This document shows positions 45,380-56,900 of a DNA stretch of 64,000 nucleotides, one piece after another. Source of the DNA: Chiridota heheva (taxonomy: Eukaryota; Echinodermata; Holothuroidea; Apodida; Chiridotidae); assembly GCA_020152595.1 (NCBI GenBank), contig JAIGNY010001477.1:414501-478500 (forward strand), written 5' to 3'. Position 1 is the first letter of the stretch; each line of letters begins with the position of its first letter. The position numbers and the translations under genes were made by a program. A model generated the notes under the pieces. That model did no database searches. It was given only the letters and a program-made list of their open reading frames with translations, and was not told the origin of the DNA.

Positions 45380-45539
45380 ATGACAGATAGTTTGATGCAT
45401 TGGGTAAAAAATCTGACATGGATCAGCCTCTCATTGACAGGTTTCACTCAAGCAGTGACTGTTCTGCTTTCTTGGAGATCACTCTGCTACTCCTTGGTGA
45501 TGGATATTATCCTCTCTCCCTGAAAATTATATTGTTTCA

Positions 45540-46975
45540 ATTATGATTCATTAATTGCGATAATTAATTTTTTGCTCAGAATGGCTAATACATTAGGAAT
45601 ATCAGGAAAATATGCCATAGTTAAAATCATGTCTTGTTGCAAGGATGTAAAATCTATCTTGATTTTATACAACAGTATCTTGCTGTTCGTATATCTGTTT
45701 ATGATTTCAATTTATTCAAAAGCAAACATTGTTAGGCCTAATATAATTTGTATCATATTACTGTTAAGGCTTAAGTTTTTTAGGATTACTTGAAAAACAG
45801 TTTTCACATATTCAAACTATATTAAAGCTCCAATACGCAGTGGGACAACTAGAATGCTGGGGGCCCGTGGAGATTTTGGCCTCTGCAGCAATGTCGGAAC
45901 CAAGGTAGTGGGGGTAGGGGTGAGGGGGTGGTTGCGCCTAGCCCTAGACAGCTAGAGTAAGAGGTAGAAGGGGCCCTTTTGAAATTGTGCGGACAGGGGC
46001 AGGAGGTGCCCTTTTGAAAGTTGAGGGCGGACCGGCCAGGAGGCACCTTTTTGAAATTTATTTGAAATTATTTTAGACCATTCTTGAAGCTTGAAAACAA
46101 ATATAAATTCACTAACTCACAAATACTACATAATACGTAGAGATTGTTACATACATTTAGTATTTATTTGACACAAGTAAAGCGTGTCATATACCAGGAG
46201 CACCGACACCGAGAGCTGTGGTGGGAGGGGGCATCCCCCAATAATTTTCTAAGCAGCAATTCTCAAAAGAAGCCTTTCACCTATTCGCCTGATGGGTAAT
46301 TGTCATTGATCCTGGCTCCCCAATCTCAAACCCATACAGGTGAAATTTGCCCACTGAAAGTGGGGAAAGTCAAAAGTGCGTTTTTTTGTTGTGATTTTTT
46401 GGGGTGTAGGGGGCGAGGGAGTCACAAATTCACGCTAAGATACATCACATCACCATACAAAAGCACCCATTTAGACAAAACGTGAGGGTGGGGAAGTGCC
46501 CTCTGCTTCTCCCCCACACAAAAAAATCCCTCCTATGTACAACCCATACGTGTAGGAATCATGGGGTAGGGGTACATTTCCTCCACAATTTCGAAAACTG
46601 ACAAGAGTGCCCCTCTTTTATAACAAAAAATGCCCCACTTACTGTCCGACACCCATGGCGCTTTGGGTCCCATAACAAAGATATTGTAGTGTCATTGTTC
46701 AGGGCTAGACCCAAATCGATTCTGCATAGCGCCTGTTATGTTTACCCCCTCATCCCTTCCCTTAAGGGAATTCCCAGCCTTTTATTGTGCCACTGCTAAT
46801 CAAAGCTGTATTTCTTTCCCAACAACCCCATCTTATCCAATTTAACTCCTTACCAACAAAAACAGTCTTATACCCACCCCAGAACATATATTGAGCTGCG
46901 ACATCATTGATGTTCTAGCATCACAACGATATTTATCGGGCGGGAGAACTTTGCTTAGTATTCAAAAAAAATGTT
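45540..46975. other. no gene seen
   Basis: Includes G/C-tract-rich repeat-like stretches (45850-46060, 46390-46680) similar in style to 39.5-40.0 kb. No coding evidence. Confidence 0.4.
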
Positions 46976-46978
46976 CCC

Positions 46979-47529
46979 TTTAAGGATTAGTTCAGTGGTC
47001 AAGAATGTTTATCTTATATGAAAGAGAAGTTATAAAGAAACAAAATGGTGAAGACAGCATTCAATGATCTTATTCGAATATTCAATTTTCAAGCTGTCTT
47101 ATCTGTGTAGAAACGAATGGTGTAGCGAGTTTACTATGGGAAGTTGGCGTCTTAATCCTCACATTCTTAACAATTGTAAATGTATTTTGAAGTAAGTTGA
47201 TTTAATTCTTTAACTTTTAAAATTCTTTTTCCTAAAACTTTCTTCAAGTGGTATATCATAAATACCCTTCCTAGATTTAGCTTTAATACTTTTTTGACAT
47301 ATCCCAATATAGTTTTTAAGCCACAATATCGCACGACAAAAATCTGAGGCTATGACATCACAACTAGTCTGATTTCAGTCGTTTCTACACAAATCATACC
47401 AAATTTTTATAATTAAATATCTTTTTATTGAAATAAGGTTTTTGAATGTTTTCTTCACTACTTTGTTTGTTTTAAAGTCTCCCTTCATATAAGATGGACA
47501 TGCTTGACCACTAAACTAAAGCTTTATAA
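46979..47529 (+). mobile_element. TTAA palindromic element, full copy
   Basis: Starts TTAAGGATTAGTTCAGTGGT. The right end 'atgcttgaccactaaactaa' is slightly eroded. Internal 'aaatctgaggctatgacatc' and 'cacaactagtctgatttcag'. Confidence 0.78.
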
Positions 47530-48560
47530 GGATCACGGTCCATGCATACAGAGATATGCCATACCCGTTACATACCGATATCGATTTCAACGATCACCAG
47601 TTGTGGATAACAGAGGTAATGAGCCTGCAGAGATATCGTAGAGATATCGTTTCTTGGTAGAACAGAGAGTGGGTGGGGGAGGGGGGGGGGGCGAACTCAG
47701 AGAGTGGTGTAGCAGTCATATAGGCTTTAAATCAGGCTTTTATTTTTAAAGGGGAACCTAAGCACATTCGTCCCCCAACAAAATCATTGGGGGACAAGTT
47801 CTCTTAATCCCATATATCGTCGCAGCAAAGTAAAGTTGTCCTATATGTCTATTTTTGGCAACATTTTTGGGAAAATGTTCTATGACCAAATTGGCTACTT
47901 TTTATGCCTGTGACTTAACATACATCATCTAGGAAAAAAATGTTGTGGAAAAAGAAAATGTGCTATATGTGTTGGATGTATACAGAATTAAGAACATAAA
48001 GTGCGATTATCTCAGGATGACATTTTTGGACATCTAGGACAACGTTACTTTCCTGCGACAATAGATTCCATGCAATTTGGTAAAGAGTTTGCTTTTAAAT
48101 GCAATTTTAAGTGCACTGATATTGTCTGTCCAACTTTGATGTATGACTTCACGTAGAATGCTTGCGTAATTCTTTAAATTTCCTTCCTAATTATGTCACT
48201 GAAAATAATATCATATTTTTTTACTTCTCGAATCCTTGCTAAAAATAACCATAACTTTTATAGACAATTTAGAATTTGATTTGCTGATGAGAAGCCAATG
48301 TTCCTCAGTCATACAAAGAACTGTAAATTTGCATATTCAGATTTTGATGCATGAAAACAAAAATGGTGGAGAATTGTCAATTTCGATAATAATTTTGCTA
48401 CTTGACTTATGGCTTTTAATATGCTTCAAAGCACTTTAGCTTGGCATGATATATTTTTACACCGTCTTTCCATTAATTACAATTATGTGGTTCAGTCATC
48501 TGTAAAGCGTTGTATATCCCATCTGTTAACAGTGTTGTTACATAATTAAGTAATCAATTA
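47530..48560. other. no gene seen
   Basis: G-rich run near 47670. Otherwise AT-rich, with no feature recognised. Confidence 0.4.
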
Positions 48561-48562
48561 AA

Positions 48563-48893
48563 GGAAAGGTCTCGTCCCATGAATACATTCAAAAGTGAAT
48601 GCTGCCATGCTTGCAACGTCACTTCCGGTTTTCAATTTTTCCTATTGATCGTGAGAAATCTGTGATGTTATCGATCACACATCTGCCAGATCGCTGGTAA
48701 CGTCACTTCCGGTTTTCAATTTCCGCATTGATCTCGAGAAATCTGCGTTGTAATCGGTCACTCATCCGCAGGGCCGAGCAAGGGCCCTACATTTGTTATC
48801 GATAACATCACAGATTTCTCGAAAAGCGGAAATGACGTTACTGGCACGGCGACGTTAACTTGTGAATTATGGGACGATAGTTTCCTTGAATAT
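48563..48893. mobile_element. fold-back element family B, copy 2
   Basis: 'aaaggaaaggtctcgtccca' ... 'tgggacgatagtttcctt'. Contains a duplicated segment 'gtcacttccggttttcaatt' (about 48620 and 48700) and the hairpin 'gttatcgataacatcacaga'. Confidence 0.8.
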
Positions 48894-48904
48894 TTTCCTT
48901 ATAC

Positions 48905-48946
48905 CAGGGAGTTGTTAACCAGGGAGTTGTTAAAGACAACTCCCTG
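48905..48946. mobile_element. 42-bp palindromic insert with 7-bp target duplication
   Basis: CAGGGAGTTGTTAAC followed by CAGGGAGTTGTTAAAGACAA and CTCCCTG: the left end is present twice. Flanked by cttatac at 48898-48904 and 48947-48953. It lies just right of a family B copy. Confidence 0.9.
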
Positions 48947-49017
48947 CTTATACATTCTTTCATATTTTCCGTATGTTGTGACAATTCTCAGACTTCCAGA
49001 GAAGAAATAAATAAGTT

Positions 49018-49180
49018 GAAGGAAAGGTATCGTCCCGGTGAACGCCACTTTGCAGGTAACGTCAGTTCCGGTTTTCAATTGTCCCTATGTATCGCGAGAA
49101 AAGTGCGATGTTATCGGTCACATTTTCACCGGATCGGGCTTACATGTTACTCGCTATCAATTAGGAACAACAACCTGCAG
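49018..49180. mobile_element. fold-back element family B, truncated copy
   Basis: 'aaggaaaggtatcgtcccgg', 'gtcagttccggttttcaatt' and 'gcgatgttatcggtcacatt', with no right end. Confidence 0.7.
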
Positions 49181-49329
49181 AGAAAAAAACCCACAAAAGT
49201 TGCATGAATATAAAAGCATTCACTTTGAAAAGGGTATGATCATTTTATAATATTATGAGTTTTTAGCGTAGTCCTTGTTTGATCGTTCTCGTTTTATCCC
49301 AACCTTCAATTTCCATTAACCCCGCTGTT

Positions 49330-49628
49330 AGTTTTTTCTGAAAGCTAAAGCTAAATCCATCCGATCCATTAGGATCAAAGAGCCGGTGCTTATCGGTGCT
49401 TATATCTCCGGTTCCAATGGCGCAAGCGGATGAGAGTACATGACTCCCACCGGACAGTCCATGGCAGATTAACTCCCCCGCAGTGCCGGTACTCGTTTTA
49501 CAGCTGGACTGAAGCAAGTAAAGTATCTTGTTCAAAGACACAATGCAGTGCAGCATTCATGCCGGGAATCGAACCCGGTACCTTTCGAATACGAGCAGGA
49601 CTTCTTTACCACTGAGCCTTACCTCTGT
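49330..49628 (-). mobile_element. tRNA-derived SINE, copy 3 (best preserved head)
   Basis: The minus strand begins 'agaggtaaggctcagtggta' + 'aagaagtcctgctcg' (A box) and continues 'gaaaggtaccgggttcgatt' + 'cccgg' (B box GGTTCGATTCC). The body 'ttgaacaagatactttactt', 'ctgtaaaacgagtaccggca' and 'cgcttgcgccattggaaccg' matches copy 1. tRNA-like, but it continues for 230 bp beyond the tRNA part, so it is a SINE rather than a tRNA gene. Confidence 0.85.
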
Positions 49629-49717
49629 TTTTTTTTTTGTGAAAGGTTAGAAATCTATTGCACAGTGCTACATTGAAGCCCTTATTTAAATGAATATTTT
49701 ACATTGACTTGTTTTTC

Positions 49718-50250
49718 TTAAAGGATTAGTTCAGTAGTCAAGCATGTCCATTTTATATGAAAGAGGATTTCAAAAGAAACAAAATGGTGAAGAAAGCTTT
49801 GCAAAATCTTATTTCGTTAAGGAAATATTCAAGTTTAAAATTTGGTATAATTTCTGTAGAAATGACTGAAATCAGATTGATGTATTCTAAAGAAAGTTTA
49901 TTTATTTTTTTCACTAATTAAATGATTTTTCCTCAAACTTTCTTCAGGTGATATGTTACAAATATCCTTCCTAGATCAGCTTTACTACTTTTTTGACATG
50001 TCCCATGGCTTTTAAGCCACAAAATCGCAGGAAAAAATATGATAGAATATATAAAGACTTTGAGGAATCTGAGGCTATGACATCACAACTAGTCTGATTT
50101 CAGTGTTTCTACACAAATAATACCAAACTTTAAACTTAAATATCTCCTTAACGGAATAAGATTTTTGAATGCTTGCTTCACCATTTTGTTTCCTTTGAAG
50201 TCCTGTTTCATATCAGATAAACATGCTTGACCATTGAACTAATCCTTTAA
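49718..50250 (+). mobile_element. TTAA palindromic element, best full copy
   Basis: 533 bp between TTAA repeats. Ends AGGATTAGTTCAGTAGTCAA and 'cttgaccattgaactaatcc' + 'T'. The arms pair over 'aagaaacaaaatggtgaaga' and 'cttcaccattttgtttcctt', 'ttcgttaaggaaatattcaa' and 'taaatatctccttaacggaa'. No ORF. TTAA targets are typical of piggyBac and Kolobok transposases; the assignment is inference. Confidence 0.85.
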
Positions 50251-50554
50251 TCTTTTTGTAATCAGTACATGGTCATCCAATAAAGATCACCATTACAGAT
50301 TCAAAATCCCCAACCAAGCACAAAAAGGACATAAATGCACTATGATTACTTAATGGCAAGCAACTTCTGATATACGGAAATTCTTTTGATTCCAAACAAT
50401 TCCACAAATATCCTGTAATTGACAATTTGCTTTTAAGATACATGTCATTTATCAGTTGTTATTTAAATGATAATCATCACAACATGCAAAAGACAATACT
50501 TTAATGGTATAGGAAATGGTAGAGGAAATATTACCTAAATTGATTTGAAAGCTT

Positions 50555-50782
50555 TTAAAAGAGCATTAGACCTAAAAGTGAGGGCACAATATCACAGATA
50601 TATTATCCACAACAGATCGATAAACTGTATGCCTTCAGTCCACAAACGCCGTGAGGGCAACGGTCACTTGAATCTCAATATTAACCAGAAAATGGCTATA
50701 CCGTTGCGTGCTAGATAAGTATTTTATTTTTTGGGGGCCCCCTAAAAATACGCCCTCACTTTCGGTCAAGTGCTCCTTTAAA
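50555..50782. mobile_element. MITE family C, copy 1
   Basis: Left 'ttttaaaagagcattagacc' + 'taaaagtgagggc', right 'gccctcactttcggtcaagt' + 'gctcctttaaa', inverse ends with TTTAAA at the edge. The core 'ctataccgttgcgtgctaga' is shared with copy 3. Confidence 0.8.
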
Positions 50783-51290
50783 ACCCATGAGAGTACCCAA
50801 TTTTTTTTAAACCAAATCATTTTACAGCATATTGAATTTAAAGACATTACAATGAATTTCTATGTAAATTTGTTACAAGGTGTATGCTATTTTGTAAATC
50901 CTTTTGTTTTTTAAATGTGACGGAAGGTGTTCGAATCTTGGGGCACATGACTTGAGGGGTACTTTTCGACTGACATTTACGACAGCTGTAGCTTTAGGAT
51001 AGTTACCTGCCCTCCCCCTCTCCAATTTGTTTTCTAGCAGCTCAAAATTCCGAGTTGACCAAAATTCGGGAAAATAAACAAGTTTTACACAAAGATCTAC
51101 AAAAATTAGGAAATTTACAGGTCATAAGTCTCGAAATCGGAAAGATATCGATCATGTTTAGTCAACTATACCTGTATACTGATCATCATTCGGGATATTA
51201 AATATCGCAAACAATGCGAAAAGTAAATAAACAGGTCTTTAGGCTAATGGTTCAGGAGGAATTGAATCATTTTCTCAGTTTCAGAAAATC
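50783..51290. other. no gene seen
   Basis: AT-rich intergenic sequence without recognised features. Confidence 0.4.
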
Positions 51291-51292
51291 AA

Positions 51293-51864
51293 TTAAAGGA
51301 ATAGTCCCATGGTTTTTGTCATATTTGAAAGAGCATACTTTTAGAGCCAATTTGATACCAAAATCAAGTTGATATTATATTCCGTTCAGGAGATATGGAT
51401 TTTAACAGATTTCCCAAATGCACTTTAAAGTTTTTGTACAGTATGATGAATTTATGTTTGATGATGTAATAGAGACAATTCCATTGCAAATGTTTATATA
51501 TTTCTTTTAACGTTAATTGGTTGTTTTTGTATGATTAGAATCAATTTTCCAAAAGTTATTGAAATAGGGTATATTTGGAAATGTATATAAATACCTAAAT
51601 TTCATCAATTTATTTTTCTAGCAGGTTTTACTAATAAAAAGAATGATAGATTTGATTGAAATACATCAACTTTGTGGGAGATTGTGCTGCTGTGATGTCA
51701 TACTAAGCCTTCCTATTCGTTTATTAGCATTTTTCATAAACCTTAAAATTTGAATATCTCCTGGTAGGAATAACATATCAATATAGTTTTTGTACTAAAT
51801 TGTTTCTAAAAGCTTTCTCTTTCTTATGAAATGTTACAAACAAACATGGAAATATTCCTCTAGA
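51293..51864 (+). mobile_element. diverged relative of the TTAA palindromic family
   Basis: Starts TTAAAGGAATAGTCCCATGG and ends 'catggaaatattcctctag', roughly inverse, with 'ttatattccgttcaggagat' left and 'aatatctcctggtaggaata' right. Different outer sequence from the main family. Confidence 0.6.
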
Positions 51865-53230
51865 CTCGGTATATCAGTCAGGTAAGTATATATTATAAGA
51901 AACACTCCAAATTCACAATCAGTATTCAGCGAGTCCGTGACTATAGTGACCCCGCATTAAAGGTGCCTCACTATTAAAATATGGGCTGATCGCCCATAGC
52001 AAATATTTGTGCTACTTGATTCAATCTGACAATAAAAAGACAAGCCTGTTGTTTTTAGTATTTGATAGAACATTCAAGTTTCCTCTTCGTAAAAGGGCAC
52101 TTTTCGAACTTTGGCAAAAAAGATCGGGGACCGCACATCAGTCTATGACAAGGGCCCGAGTCCGTATTGTTAGTTTTGCCCCGAGCCCAATTTCAAAGAT
52201 GCCCCACTAATGAAATTTGTGATGGCTCGCACATTCTAATAAGGTCCTATTTTAAAGACTTTTTACACTTTATGATTGAAGAAAATAAAGGTAGGCAGAT
52301 GTAACTGCTTTTTCAGTATAGAACAAAATCCAATGTAGAGTTGTTGCGCCCCCAACGGTTTGGGGAAAATTTATGAATAGATTGTAAAATTTCACTAGTT
52401 TACTTTCTTTCAGGGCGATACTGTATTACGTTCTTCAACAGTTCAATGAAAACATTATACATATAGTCTAAAGGAGAATGTTTTTCAATGTTTGAACAGA
52501 TAAAGGGCACATTCCTTCTCTGAAAAAAGGGCACTTCTCCCCCTCAGACAGTCAGAAGGGCACTTTTTACCATGAAAAAGGGCACTTTTTATATTTAAAA
52601 AAGGGCACTTTTTAAACTGTTGAAAAAATTGGGGGAGGGGACGTGCCCTCTGTGATCTCAAGTTCCGCCGCCTATTCCCCCACCTATCTTAGTCTTAATT
52701 TACTCATGACAAATTATATTATTAGTATAAGAACTAACGACAACAACTTTGGTTTTCTAAAAGTTTGTATTTAAATAGTTGGTTGTAATTTGTTTTTACT
52801 GAACAAGATTCGATTTTAACAAAAAAGGTAACATAAATAAATTGAGGTTTATAATATTTAATTGGAATAGATAATATTGCAGTTGGTAAAGTTCTTACAC
52901 AGGTATGATTCAATTGAAATCGAAAAGATCTGTATGTATTGATTGATTAATTATAAAAACAAGATAATTCATGATTTTAAGGTTTCTAAGAAATCCAGCG
53001 GTGATGCGGTGTTTTACATAAAAAGTTGAGAAACACGATATTCATGCTGTTCCCAGTTAAAACGACAAAAAGTAGTAAACTGCACAGAAAGTTCCCCTTC
53101 ATTCAGCTTTCAGCAGTTTAATATTTGGATTTTTTTAGTTTGAGGTAAAAAAAAGTTTTTGAGATTTAACCTAATTGCCTTCAATTTCTATATAACCGTA
53201 TGCGGTATCACAACCAGCGTGCCATTTTTT
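51865..53230. other. no gene seen
   Basis: Contains a local 'aaagggcactttttt' repeat (52480-52620). Otherwise AT-rich 3'-flanking DNA of the kinase gene. Confidence 0.4.
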
Positions 53231-53231
53231 T

Positions 53232-53918
53232 TTATCCTTTGGACATGCACTCGTAGATTTCGGATTCCAGTCGTAGAATCACTTGATCCAATGTTAATCG
53301 AGCAGTAGGGTTTGTAGTCATGCAATCAGCGCCAAGTTGATCTAAATAGCAAGATTCAGTGAAGAACCCAAGTTCTCTCATTAGATAGCAGAGTGAATAC
53401 ATTTCTGAGCTTGGTGTATCAGATGATTGTCCCTCTATACTGCTATGATCTCTGGCGCAATCTGCATGCTGTACCCGTATAGATCACACTTCTTCTCGTA
53501 CCCATACTGAATAACATTTGGAAGTGAGTCAAGCCGACAAGCCTTTCCAAAGTCGATCAACTTCATTGTCCAAAACCCGTCCTCAAGCCATGATGTCATT
53601 GATGGGTCAGTGGCGATTCGGTCCACTAAGATGTTGTCCGTCTTAATATCCCCATGAATCCGACCCATGTTGTTCAATGATTTCAGAGCGCAACACAGGT
53701 CACGAGTTATCGACAGCCAATCAACGACAGTAAAGCTGATTGGAGCGTCGGGTAGAAGGATGAGAGCCGCCGCCATTGTGAGGGATTTCCGCCATTGAGT
53801 ATCTCCAACAAACTCGTGGACTATTCCAGGGATGGGGTGGTGTGACGTTACTCCAAGTAGTCTTGGGAATCTATCAATACCGCTAAAGGCTTGCGAGCTT
53901 TAACCTCAGCATTAAATC
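53232..53918 (-). CDS. kinase gene exon 4 (rest of kinase domain, stop)
   Basis: Acceptor gttatcctcaacag. Reads DLMLRLKLASL, then after one surplus T (53885-53887 on + strand) SGIDRFPRLLGVTSHHPIPG, IVHEFVGD ... RIHGDIKTDNILVD ... MKLIDFGKACRLDSLPNVIQ ... IAPEIIAV. Near 53434-53444 one base is missing, and the frame continues IEGQSSDTPSSEMYSLCYLM, RELGFFTESCYLDQLGADCM and LRLESEIYECMSKG-stop. The length is 687 nt (229 x 3), so +1 and -1 cancel. The tail NPTARLTLDQVI resembles the conserved C-lobe end. Confidence 0.82.
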
Positions 53919-56900
53919 CTGTTGAGGATAACCAGATAACGGAAAAGTAAGATAACAGTAAATAAGAGTAACATATAAGAATCAAATTAATGTTCAAGGA
54001 TGAGTTAATGGTCAACTGACAGGTACATTGTTTGAATGAGCCGGGGAAATGAGCTGAGTAAAAAGGTAGAGATATTATTCAAAAATAGTTCTTAATTGAG
54101 GAGGTGTTTAAGTTCAATCGTTTGTCAGATTTGAGCAGAATTAAAACCAGACTGTATTGCTTGTCAGAGCCCTTACACTGAATATGTTAGGAATACAATT
54201 TAAATCAACAAAGAAAGCCGAATTAATTTTCCAATTACTTTTCAAATGCTCTCCACGGAGTCCTTGCTGTTACTGATTTCTTAAAATAATGTTTCTAAGT
54301 ATACAAATGACATTTTGTATTGAAGTTGGTTAATTTACCTCCCAGTGGCCATGTGACTGACAGATGTTTAACAAAAAGGATTTAAAAAAATGTTGGGTAT
54401 ATTTCGTTGACAGCGAGCTAAGTATAAGGTAGCGTGCACTGTATAATTTGAAATGGTAAAATATAAGGCTGTTCCCCAACCATCCCAACTTATTTGCTGG
54501 TTTGACTCCCCCCACTGCCCCCATGGTTAAACTTCTTATGGGCAGCATATCCAGCCCAACGGCTATTTGCATCACTTTCCATGTGAACAGGTGAAGGGGC
54601 GTTCTACCTTGTTAAGAGGTCTTGATACCCTACCTTACTGCCTTAGATTTGTTAAAAATAATTGTTCAAGTGTATGTCACAATCGTTTAGAGGTCAGATA
54701 TCCTTTCAACTTTCAGATAATTTGAGCAGTTGAGACAAGACTCACTTTACTTAATTGAAGAAACTGCTCTTAAAAAGAAAGATAAATATCGTCTATTACC
54801 GGTTCTGATACCCGTTGTGTTGTCTTGGTTGTGGACAACATATGACAATTGAAGAGCGCCACTCCTTGGATCAAAATTGAGCTCTCTACACCTCTGAAGA
54901 TCACTCATGATATCATCAATTGCATCTTTTTTTTTTATCCTTTTTTGTATTCTGGACAATTAATGTCAAATTATAACTTTCTTTTTATAATTACCTCTGC
55001 TTTACGGTTTTGATCATCTCTAAACAATGTTTTCACAGCAACAAATTGGTCTACCTTTGAAGGATCAGTTATTTTCATCAGTTCTGTAAGGCCATACTTC
55101 CCCCGTCCAAGACATGTTCTTTTGCCATGTTCGCCATTAGCCTTCCGGACATAGTGTAAATCTCTGGATGTAAAAACACGAAGACCTAATTCCTGGATGG
55201 CGAACAAAAGAGCCCACGAAATGTCATCCTTGGAATGAGCCAGGCTTCGCTTAGTATTTCGTTCCTGCATGAATGAAAATTGAAAACTTCTAAATAATTG
55301 AAAAAATTACACATTAATCCTTCTTAAGAACTATAGTCTCAAGAAAGGTTTTACAGTTAAAAACGTAACCCCTTACCACATGAATACACCATTGGTAATC
55401 TCAAAACTTTACCCCCCCGCCACCCCACCCACAGCCTTGGAAAAATGAAGGCGTTGGTAGTCTCTGATGATTCAAACAATCAATAATTGTCGTTGATGAA
55501 AATGTCATTCTCTATTTGCCGCAAAACGAGTGAGGCTTCATAAGGTCTGTAAGCAGGTAAGCAGATAAGGTTCGACTGATTGCCAGATTACATTCTACCA
55601 GTATTTTCACTTAAATCATATAAATCTTTTTTTACTACAAAATCATTTTGAGACGTATTCTAAGGGACCAATAAAAAATGTTGAAGTTTCTTTCATCTGT
55701 TATCAATGGCTTTTACCAGAAAAAACTGTAAGTTTTGCAATTGCTATAAAAGAAAACTAAAAGGATACTTACAAATTAAGCTGATTGGACGAATCCACAT
55801 CAACCACCTCTGGTTCCAACCAATTGCGGTAAAGGTCATTGGCAGTCCTTGGTATTTCCCACAGATCATCAGCCGTTAGCTCATCTACCGCAGGTTTATT
55901 GCCAGCATGCTGGTTAAGTTCGGAGACACAGTCCTCCTCTTTAGGACCAACGTCTTGAACATCAACTTTGTTTGAGGTTGACTGGCTTTTTGATGAGTTG
56001 GGCTGCTGAAGAAGTTGGGAATGCAATTCAAGACCGGGTTGATCTTGAGGGTACAGTCTCCCTCTTTGTCTGATGGAGGTGACAGACAGCAAAATTTGCT
56101 GAATGCATTAGAAAAGCATTTCAAAACAGCAAAGCGACGCCTGTTTACCAAATAAAAATATTGAGATCAAGAATGATGCCAAAGTTCAGAAGATCAACGG
56201 ACATGTATAGCAACAACATGAACTTAACTGGTATAAAAATATATATATATAAATCATGAAAGCAGCAGAAAGTGTCATTTAAAATCGGTTAAGAATTGAC
56301 CATTTTACAGCATTTTGAATTTGAAAACCTTATTGTCAGATTGTACAGTTGTAATAACTTATGCAAGTTTCATTTCAATTTTATGACATCAAAGAGAAAA
56401 CCTATGAATTTCTCTGCGTTATTGTATTTAAATCCATCATGAACATTATTTGAATTGGAACAATTGGATGACTAGACAGTTTTAAATCGCCATCGTACCC
56501 GGAATCAAAACCTAGGAGAAGACAGTCAGATAATTTATAGTGACTGAAATTTAGGACATAAATTTAAATGATTTCATAAAAGATTAAACTGTCTTATCTT
56601 GCATAAAGGATACATTCTTCCTATTTCGCGAACCATGCTTTTGACTATTATATGAATCAAAATTTAAAGCTCTTCCTGTTAAATTTAAAATCTCTATTAC
56701 CTGTTCATTAAAATCAACAAACTGTACCTGTCCACAATTTTAAGTACAACAGTAAACGTGTAGCAAAAGGCAAAGAAAATGAATAGTACTTAGGCTAAAC
56801 AAGCAATTTTGTCTTGTCATAATTTGATATAAACATTTATTGAACAATAATGCATATATATTCAGCATGAAAGAAGACATTTCAAAGAATATTCTCTTGA

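Larger units (their letters stand above)
44870..45535 (-). pseudogene. LINE endonuclease (APE-type) remnant carrying two tiny inserts
   Basis: Minus-strand frames read AYAPTNDASDEDKDNFYDQL, QALIEGVPKHDVLILMGDLN, AKVGHSNKGYENVIGGRGTG and, further on, MGGADIASDNHMVRTKF. QAYAPTNDA, GDLNAKVG and ASDNHMV (SDHxxV-type) are endonuclease motifs of RTE-like LINEs. Frameshifts occur near 45060. Short palindromes with 7-bp target duplications interrupt it at 44919-44947 and 45342-45379. Confidence 0.85.

Noticed and set aside
49550-49625. tRNA gene on the minus strand
   Set aside because: A and B boxes are present, but stems do not close and the sequence continues into a body shared with two other loci: a SINE head.
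54747-54959. Possible kinase exon (DIMSDLQRCRELNFDPRSGA)
   Set aside because: The acceptor would be in a purine run, and exons 3 and 4 already join in phase with continuous kinase sequence (RKAE|DLML).
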